Below are positions 58,592 to 64,000 of a stretch of DNA of 64,000 nucleotides, piece by piece. The translations under genes and the position numbers were made by a program. A model generated the notes under the pieces. The model made no database searches, was not told the origin of the DNA, and saw only the letters and a list, made by a program, of their open reading frames with translations. This DNA comes from Sphingomonas sp. 7/4-4. Its GTDB lineage: Bacteria; Pseudomonadota; Alphaproteobacteria; Sphingomonadales; Sphingomonadaceae. The stretch lies in assembly GCF_027941955.1 (NCBI RefSeq), contig NZ_CP115960.1:2418001-2482000 (forward strand), written 5' to 3'. Numbering within the stretch: the stretch's first letter is position 1; each line of letters starts with the position of its first letter.

Positions 58592-59619
58592 AACCCTCGG
58601 ACGCGTCCGGACGATCGATCTCCCCGGCGGGGCGTGAGCACCTCAGGGCCATGGCCCTCGGCTGCGCCGTGAGCGTCGCCGTCATGGCCGGGCCCGCCGA
58701 CGCCCAGACGTCGAAGTCGAAGGCCGCGACGGTGACGCCGGCCGGGCGCGCGGGGTCAGCGCCGCTGCGCGCGCGGTCGCCATGGGTCGCCGGCTGCAAG
58801 AAGGACCTCGTGATGGTGATCGCCGAACGGAGGCGCGCCGGGCATAGCTACAACCTCACCGACGCCGCCCTCAACGACCTTTGCGAGAAACTCTACACGC
58901 AGGCGGGAGCGGTCGGTGACGCCGACCGTCTGCAATTGCTTCGTATGGTGTTTGAAGAAAGCGACAAGGCCAATCCCACGCCGCAAGAGCGGGCCAGCGC
59001 CGCCCCGCTCGCCGATCGACGATTCAACGGATGGCTCCCGCAGTGCCGCACGGACACCAACAGGATCGTCGCCGAAAGGCGGAAGGCGGGCTACGGCTAC
59101 ACGATCGGCGCCGGAGGCGTGGATCAAATCTGTGGGCAGGTTTATGGCGACGGCGCCAGGCCGGTGACGGGCGCGGCGCTCGACGGGGCCATTCGCGCCG
59201 TCTTCACCAGGATGGAGCGGGAGGCCGATCGGAAGCTGGCCACCGCCGATCCGCTTCGAGATCCCCGCTATGTCGCCTGGGCGCCTGAGTGCCGCAGCGG
59301 CGCCAACGCCATTGTCGCCGAGCGCGTCGCCAAGGGTTACAACTATCGGGTGAGCGCCTCGGCCATCGACAGGCTCTGTCTCGGAATTTTCAGCGACGGC
59401 AAGCAGCCGGCGTCCGGCGGTGGCCTGGAACGCGCCATCCGCACGCGTTTCAAGCAGATGGAAAAGGCGGCCGACAGGCAGGTCAAGGCCGATGCGAGGA
59501 GCACCGACGCCGACGTCGCCGGCGGGGGCGGTTGCTGCTGCGCCGCCAACCGGATCGTTTCCGAGCCCGCCTGGGACATGGACGGCGGCTTCGGCGCCCG
59601 GCTGTTCGTCCCCGCCTGA
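58588..59619 (+). CDS. Secreted three-repeat protein with C-terminal GGGGCCC tail; candidate TOMM substrate
   Basis: 343 residues. A signal-like segment (AMALGCAVSVAVMAGPADAQ, residues 21-40) is followed by three homologous modules of about 82 residues. Each has Cys pairs exactly 29 apart (C70/C99, C153/C182, C235/C264) with the pattern W-x-P/A-x-C-...-IVAER-...-GY-Y-...-LC. After the third module (QMEKAADRQVKADARSTDAD V) comes Ala-Gly4-Cys316-Cys317-Cys318 (codons 59533-59541), then a 25-residue tail (RIVSEPAWDMDGGFGARLFV PA). Poly-Cys after a Gly linker is typical of azole-forming RiPP cores. The E1-like, YcaO and SagB genes follow directly. No known family is recognised for the repeats. 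An internal ATG at 59458 could start a 53-residue peptide, but it lacks a ribosome-binding site. Confidence 0.78.
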   Translation: MKPSDASGRSISPAGREHLRAMALGCAVSVAVMAGPADAQTSKSKAATVTPAGRAGSAPLRARSPWVAGCKKDLVMVIAERRRAGHSYNLTDAALNDLCEKLYTQAGAVGDADRLQLLRMVFEESDKANPTPQERASAAPLADRRFNGWLPQCRTDTNRIVAERRKAGYGYTIGAGGVDQICGQVYGDGARPVTGAALDGAIRAVFTRMEREADRKLATADPLRDPRYVAWAPECRSGANAIVAERVAKGYNYRVSASAIDRLCLGIFSDGKQPASGGGLERAIRTRFKQMEKAADRQVKADARSTDADVAGGGGCCCAANRIVSEPAWDMDGGFGARLFVPA

Positions 59620-59620
59620 C

Positions 59621-60637
59621 GTGGCGGACGAGGATGCGCCCCGGCCGTTGAAGCTGCTTGGGGTGCACGCGGCGGAGATCGCCACCGACCGGCTGCTGAT
59701 CGTGCGCGGCCGAACCCGCCTGACTTTCGAGGCGCCCGAGGCCGTGGCCGCCTGGGCGCAGCTGCAGGCCCTGACCGCGAAGGGCGGGGCCGCGCTCGAG
59801 GACATCGTCACCCGCCTCGATCGGCCGCAGGACGGGGCGGCGCTCGCGCTGGCCGAACTGCTGGTCAGCCGCGGCCTGCTGGTCCAGGCGGACGCGGCAG
59901 AACGGATCGAGGGCGTCGGGCTGGACGCCGCGGAGTCGGTGTTCTGGTGGGATCAGGGGCGGCACGCCCAGGCGGCGCGCGACGGCGTTTCGACCTTTCG
60001 GGCGACAGTGCTGGGCGTCAATGCGATCGGCGAAGCGCTGTGGGCGGGCTTGCGGCGGGCGGGCTTCTCGGCGGCGAGATGGATCGATCATCCGGCGCTG
60101 CGCAATCTGCAAGGCACCGCCGAGGCGGAGGATTTCGAAGCCTTTGCCGACGCCCCCGGCGACATTGATCTGCTGGTCGTCTGCTCCGACGCGGGCGCCG
60201 TCGAGGCGTTGCGCGGCTGGAACGCCTTCTGCATCTCCGAAGCGCTGCCGTTCCTGCCGGTGCTGTTCGACGACAACCATGGTCTGGTCGGGCCCTGGGT
60301 GCAGCCTGGCCGCAGCGCCTGTTTCGAGTGCCTGTGGCGGCGGTGGTCCTCGGTCGAGGGGCCGCCGCCGCCGACGGCCGAGCGCCAGAGCCAGGCCGGT
60401 CCCTATGCCGCCGGCCACCTGCCCGCCATGGCCGGCTTGCTCGGTCAGGCCGCCGCGATCGACGTCAACCGCGCAGCCGGCGGCCTCGCCCCGCGCACGC
60501 TCAATGGCGTACTGCATTACGACCTGCACGAGACCAGCCTCGCGCGCCGGCCGCTGCTCAAGGCGCCGTTCTGCCCGGTCTGCGGTCCGGGGCGGCTGGC
60601 CCCAACCCTGCGCCAGGACGGGGACGGCTTGCCGTGA
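59621..60637 (+). CDS. TOMM precursor-peptide-binding E1-like (ThiF/Ocin-ThiF-like) protein
   Basis: 338 residues, GTG start one base after the preceding stop. An N-terminal RRE-like part (PRPLKLLGVHAAEIATDRLL IVRGRTRLTF) would bind the leader. The E1-like body has STFRATVLGVNAIGEALWAG and LPVLFDDNHGLVGPWVQPGR. Two CxxC pairs (ACFECLWRRW and FCPVCGPG) give the structural zinc site. It partners YcaO in cyclodehydration of Cys/Ser/Thr. It lacks an adenylation loop of true E1 enzymes, as usual for this group. Overlaps the YcaO gene as GTGA. Confidence 0.87.
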   Translation: MADEDAPRPLKLLGVHAAEIATDRLLIVRGRTRLTFEAPEAVAAWAQLQALTAKGGAALEDIVTRLDRPQDGAALALAELLVSRGLLVQADAAERIEGVGLDAAESVFWWDQGRHAQAARDGVSTFRATVLGVNAIGEALWAGLRRAGFSAARWIDHPALRNLQGTAEAEDFEAFADAPGDIDLLVVCSDAGAVEALRGWNAFCISEALPFLPVLFDDNHGLVGPWVQPGRSACFECLWRRWSSVEGPPPPTAERQSQAGPYAAGHLPAMAGLLGQAAAIDVNRAAGGLAPRTLNGVLHYDLHETSLARRPLLKAPFCPVCGPGRLAPTLRQDGDGLP

Positions 60638-61901
60638 GCGACGCCCTGACCGATCCTCGCCTCGGCATCGTGCCAGGCGTCCGAGACGAGGCGCTTGCCC
60701 CGAGCGAACCGCGCTTTGTCCACATCATCGCTCCGGCCTGCGACACCCGGGCCTTTTCGGCACCCGCCAACTTCCGGTTCTGCGGCGGCGCCTCGGTCAG
60801 CCGCGAGCGGGCGCGGGCCAAGGCGATCGGCGAGGCGGTCGAGCGCTACGCCTCGGCCCTCTATGATCCGCTCGCCCTGCCAGTGACGCCTGCGGCGGCG
60901 GCGTCGTTTCCCGTCGCGAATCCGGCCGACTTCGCCCTCTTCATTCCGGCGCAGCACGCCGAACCCGATTTCCCGTTCCGGCCTTTCGACGCCGGCACGC
61001 CGATTGCCTGGACGGCTGCCGTCGATCTGGCCACCGGCGAGCCGAGTTGGCTGCCCGCGGCCTCAATATGGGCCCCTATCACGCCCAGGTAGAGCGCGGC
61101 GAAGTCCAGGTGATCCAGTCGATTTCGACCGGTCTGGCCAGTCATCGCAGCCGCGAGGCAGCCCTGGTCAACGCCCTGTGCGAGGTGATCGAGCGCGACG
61201 CTTTCATGCTCGCCTGGCTCACCCAGTGCGCACCGCCGCGCCTCGACCCTCGGCGCCTGCCGCCATCGGTGGTCGACCTGATCAGGCGCTTCGAGGCGGC
61301 GGGTTACGAAGCGAGCCTGTTCGACCTGACCCAGGACAATCATGTGCCCTGCGTCATGGCCGTCATCGAAGGCCAGGCGCCGCGACCGGTGCTGACCTTC
61401 GCCGCAGCGTCCGAGCCGCGCACCGAGCGGGCGATGGTCAAGGCGCTGGAGGAGGCGGCCCACACCCAGCGCTATCAGGCCATCTTGCTGGAGGCGCGCG
61501 GGCCGGCGCCGGCGGACTTCGATCCTCACGCCGTCTACACCCAGGCCGACCATGTCTGGCTGGCCGCCTCGCCGGCCTGGCGCCGGGTCTGCGCGCCGTT
61601 TCTCGACGGCGCGCCACAGGCCGATCCGCCACTCGACCTGATCGCGGATGCCGGGTCAGCCGGCGACGGCGACCTAGCCGAGGCGTTGGGAGCGGCGATC
61701 CGCGCCACGGGCCATGTGACCTATGCCGCCGACCTCACCCCACCTGATCTCGCCTCCCTCGGCTATTACGTGTGTCGCGCCGTCGCCCCCGGCTACCAGC
61801 CCCTGACCATCGGCGGCCAGCTGCGCCCTCTGGGCGGCGTCCGCCTGGCGCGGGCGCTTGGAGGCGGCGAGGCTTATGCACCGCCGCATCCCTTCCCATG
61901 A
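60634..61901 (+). CDS. YcaO-domain cyclodehydratase, frame-broken
   Basis: About 422 residues. ATP-site motifs are SRERARAKAIGEAVERYASA and REAALVNALCEVIERDAFML. QSISTGLASH is also typical. The C-terminus ends ...YAPPHPFP, an exact PxPxP, which in TOMM YcaO enzymes is needed for azoline formation. The frame changes at 61059-61061: one G added gives SWLPAGLNMGPYHAQVERGE. GTG 60634 overlaps the upstream stop, and the stop overlaps the SagB start. It would turn Cys (or Ser/Thr) of the substrate into azolines using ATP. Confidence 0.88.
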
Positions 61902-62659
61902 GCGACGAGGAGGAGGATCCGAGCGCCTGGCGGCTGTTCCATGAGAACGCCAAGCTCGAGCGTTTCACACCGCGCCCGGACGACGCCACCGTGACCGCAC
62001 GTATGTCGGCCGAGCGCCCGGGCTTGCGCTTCTCGGCCTGTCCGCAACTGGATCTGCCGCCCGCGACGGCGCTGCCGGCGGCGTTGCAGGCCGTGGTGGC
62101 GCGCCGCCGCACCGCACGCGCCTTCGGGTCCGAAGCGCTCGACCTGGCCGATCTTGCGGCGCTGTTGTCGGCGTCCGCGGCCGTGACCTTGCCGGCGCAG
62201 CGGCGCCCATTACGGGCGATTCCCTCGGCGGGGGCGCTGTTTCCGCTGGAGCTGTTCATCGCCCTGCCGGCATCGGAAACGGCACCGGCACGCCTGCTGC
62301 ACTTTGATCCGATCGACAGCCGGCTGGCGGTGCTCAAAGCGGGCGACGCGGCCAAAGGCCTCGCCACCTGCTTCGTCGATCCGACCCTGATTACGCAGGC
62401 AAGGGCCGTGTTCCTGATCGCCGGCATATTCGAGCGGTCGACGTTCAAATATGGCGAGCGCGGCTATCGCTTCGTTCTCCTGGAGGCGGGCCATCTGGCC
62501 CAGGCCCTGATCATCGCCGCTGAAGCGCTGGGCCTTGCCGCAGCTCCGCTCGGGGGCTTCTTCGATCGCGATCTCGACGACTGGCTCGGTCTCGACGGTC
62601 TTCAGGCGGGCGCCGTCTACGCCGTCGCCGTCGGTCGCGGCTCAACCTGCGGCGGTTAG
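61898..62659 (+). CDS. SagB/ThcOx-family FMN dehydrogenase
   Basis: 253 residues starting MSDEEEDPSAWRLFHENAKL. The nitroreductase-like domain has ARRRTARAFGSEALDLADLA and the signature AIPSAGALFPLELFIALP; later YGERGYRFVLLEAGHLAQAL and LGLAAAPLGGFFDRDL. These match SagB-type dehydrogenases that oxidise azolines to azoles. ATGA overlap with YcaO. It completes the B-C-D set of a TOMM/LAP cluster; no transporter or protease follows within the window. Confidence 0.9.
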   Translation: MSDEEEDPSAWRLFHENAKLERFTPRPDDATVTARMSAERPGLRFSACPQLDLPPATALPAALQAVVARRRTARAFGSEALDLADLAALLSASAAVTLPAQRRPLRAIPSAGALFPLELFIALPASETAPARLLHFDPIDSRLAVLKAGDAAKGLATCFVDPTLITQARAVFLIAGIFERSTFKYGERGYRFVLLEAGHLAQALIIAAEALGLAAAPLGGFFDRDLDDWLGLDGLQAGAVYAVAVGRGSTCGG

Positions 62660-63290
62660 ATAGACAATCTTACAGACCACGAAAGCCGATGCGATCACGC
62701 CGGCGACCGCCCTGTTCGGCGGATACGGAGGAATCGACGATCATCGCGTTCTGGCCGCCGGTCCGCGATCAACGGGATCGGCTTGCCGTCGGCGGACAGG
62801 CGCCCGGCAAGCAGCTTCCGGATCAGGCCGGCACTGCGACCGATTTGGGCCCATGGAGCCGGCTGGCGGAGGCCGCTTCAGCCGGCTTCGCCGGATTCGT
62901 GGCATCCCGATGGCGCGTGACGTCGCTGTTCCTTTTTGCGATTTCTCCCGCGGGCATCAGCCGCACGACCAGCTCGGGCTTCCTTCTCGACCCGTACATC
63001 GCCGCCGGCTCGCGGATCGCGCGCTCCAGCCCGCGCCCGTCGAGGTTGGGAACATAATATTGGCGGCTGTTGATGACGTCGCTCACGCGGGGAACTGCGC
63101 GCAGTCGCCCAGGAAGTCCGACCATATGGCGACGATCACGGCGACCCTCACATTGCATCATATCTTGTGCATTATCGCGGTTAGTGCGTCAGCTATGATG
63201 CATAGAAAGATTCCAGGAGACTTGTCGAATTATATGTTTGCACTATAAGTTGAGCACTAAATCTGCTAATGCACGAGTTATGGTGCGACC
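62660..63290. other. Gap between the TOMM operon and hipBA
   Basis: No convincing gene. A minus-strand reading at 62823-63161 contains SRQYYVPNLDGRGLERAIRE PAAMYGSRRKPELVVRLMPA, which could be a decayed coding fragment, but I cannot name it. The last 170 bases are AT-rich and include GCAT-N8-GTGC (63155-63170), similar to the site before hipB. Confidence 0.4.
63271..63286. promoter_or_regulatory. Candidate HipB operator
   Basis: GCAC-gagttatg-GTGC is a perfect four-base inverted repeat with an eight-base spacer, five bases upstream of the hipB ATG. A near copy, GCAT-catatctt-GTGC, lies at 63155-63170. The half-site spacing is like known HipB operators, which are short inverted repeats with N8 spacers. 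Confidence 0.45.
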
Positions 63291-63611
63291 ATGAGAAGCT
63301 CCCAGTCCCAAAATGCCCTGCCGCTTGCGGTACGAAAGGCGCTGCGCAAGCTCGGCGGCGACATCCAGGTTGCGCGCAAACGCCGGCGCCTGACGATGAC
63401 GATCGTCGCAGAGCGCGCCTTTATCAGCCGCAACACGCTCACCCGCGTGGAGCGAGGAGATCCCGCGGTCGCCCTCGGCATCTATGCCACCGTCCTCTTC
63501 GTGCTCGGACTGGCAGAGCGCCTCGGCGACCTGGCCGACCCACTCAGCGACGCCGTCGGGCTGTCCCTCGAGGCCGAGCGGCTGCCCCAGCGCGCGCGTA
63601 GCAGGTCCTGA
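63291..63611 (+). CDS. hipB: HipB-like XRE-family antitoxin
   Basis: 106 residues. The HTH reads LGGDIQVARKRRRLTMTIVA ERAFISRNTLTRVERGDPAV, a standard XRE domain. LGIYATVLFVLGLAERLGDL follows, as in HipB-type regulators. The stop is eight bases before the hipA start, the usual antitoxin-toxin order. It should bind its own promoter and neutralise HipA. Confidence 0.86.
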   Translation: MRSSQSQNALPLAVRKALRKLGGDIQVARKRRRLTMTIVAERAFISRNTLTRVERGDPAVALGIYATVLFVLGLAERLGDLADPLSDAVGLSLEAERLPQRARSRS

Positions 63612-63618
63612 GGCTGCG

Positions 63619-64000
63619 ATGGAACGCACACTCGACGTCCATATCGACTGGCAGGGGAAACCCTGCACGTCGGCCGCCTGTGGGCGCGCTCCAGGGGCAA
63701 CAAGGAAACCTCCAGCTTCGAATATGCGGATAGCTGGCGGGGACATCCTCACGCCTTCGCGCTCGATCCGATGCTGCCGCTCACGGCAGGCACCTTTCAT
63801 ATCGAGGCCCTGTTCAACGCCTTCACCGATCCGGCGCCCGACCGCTGGGGCCGCAACCTTTGCTGCGCCGCGAGCGCAAGCGGGCCAAGGCGGAAAGCCG
63901 GCCCGCCAGGACGCTGCTGGATATCGACTATCTCACACTGGTCGAGGACAGGAACCGCCTGGGCGCTTTGCGCTTCTCCGAAGCCGGTGAGCATTTCCTC
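63619..64000 (+). CDS. hipA: HipA-like toxin kinase, 5' part only, frame-broken twice
   Basis: MERTLDVHIDWQGK, then after one lost base near 63658-63663 LHVGRLWARSRGNKETSSFE YADSW, and FALDPMLPLTAGTFHIEALF NAFTDPAPDRWGRN. After a second lost base near 63858 the reading is LLRRERKRAKAESRPARTLL DIDYLTLVEDRNRLGALRFS. This is the N-terminal subdomain of HipA serine/threonine kinases, which phosphorylate glutamyl-tRNA synthetase or related targets. The kinase core lies beyond the window. Confidence 0.85.

Noticed and set aside
59458..59619. Separate 53-residue precursor peptide starting at an internal ATG of the repeat protein
   Set aside because: No ribosome-binding site is present before 59458, and the preceding module runs into the tail without a break. 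A fused tail is simpler, though internal initiation is not excluded.

Overview
The window looks like a chromosomal segment of a sphingomonad (alphaproteobacterium, Sphingomonas or a near relative). The evidence is high GC content, MucR-type and Fur/Mur-type regulators, a UrcA protein, two TonB-dependent receptors, a carotenoid oxygenase, and housekeeping genes in typical alphaproteobacterial groupings. This assignment is an inference from gene content and style, since no rRNA or tRNA gene is present.

Layout. 1-18.7 kb is conserved core: an M16 peptidase running off the left edge, Nfu scaffold protein, RutE-like reductase, tsaB-rimI, mucR, fur, plsC, miaB, phoH-ybeY-corC, a membrane-anchored PQQ-type sugar dehydrogenase, a PHA-system protein and VOC protein, lnt, metK, a degenerate EAL protein and trmB. 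18.8-39.2 kb is accessory: it opens with a tyrosine integrase and ends with the N-terminal stub of another. Between them lie LysR-MFS-hydrolase genes, an autotransporter with a duplicated passenger, a GlsB-type protein, a GH2 glycosidase next to a TonB receptor with LacI-type operator-like sites, a UrcA protein and a LytS/LytTR two-component pair. 39.3-57.4 kb is a mosaic: a subtilase with a coiled-coil lipoprotein, a broken RHS gene abutting a headless SDR, an MBL-fold hydrolase, a pyruvate-oxidase-like TPP enzyme, a CMD-family gene followed by a patatin stub, a membrane LytTR regulator, DUF2141 plus carotenoid oxygenase, and a run of LuxR, esterase, TonB receptor and AraC genes. 57.5-64 kb carries a RiPP-type locus and a hipBA toxin-antitoxin pair.

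The most interesting system is at 58.2-62.7 kb. It is a tightly coupled operon of an E1-like precursor-binding protein, a YcaO cyclodehydratase ending in PxPxP, and a SagB-type dehydrogenase. Together these are the thiazole/oxazole-modified microcin (TOMM/LAP) machinery. The gene immediately upstream is not a short precursor. It encodes a 343-residue protein with a signal peptide, three repeats each holding a Cys pair exactly 29 residues apart, and a C-terminal GGGGCCC tail. I propose that this tail is the modified core, fused to a secreted repeat protein.

Data quality strongly affects how genes are read here. About 27 frame breaks occur in otherwise normal genes, including metK and lnt, which cannot plausibly be lost. 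Nearly all fit loss of one base in a short homopolymer, or of two bases in a CG run. I treat them as probable sequencing or assembly errors and annotate across them. Real truncations (RHS, SDR, patatin, LuxR and integrase stubs) are listed separately.
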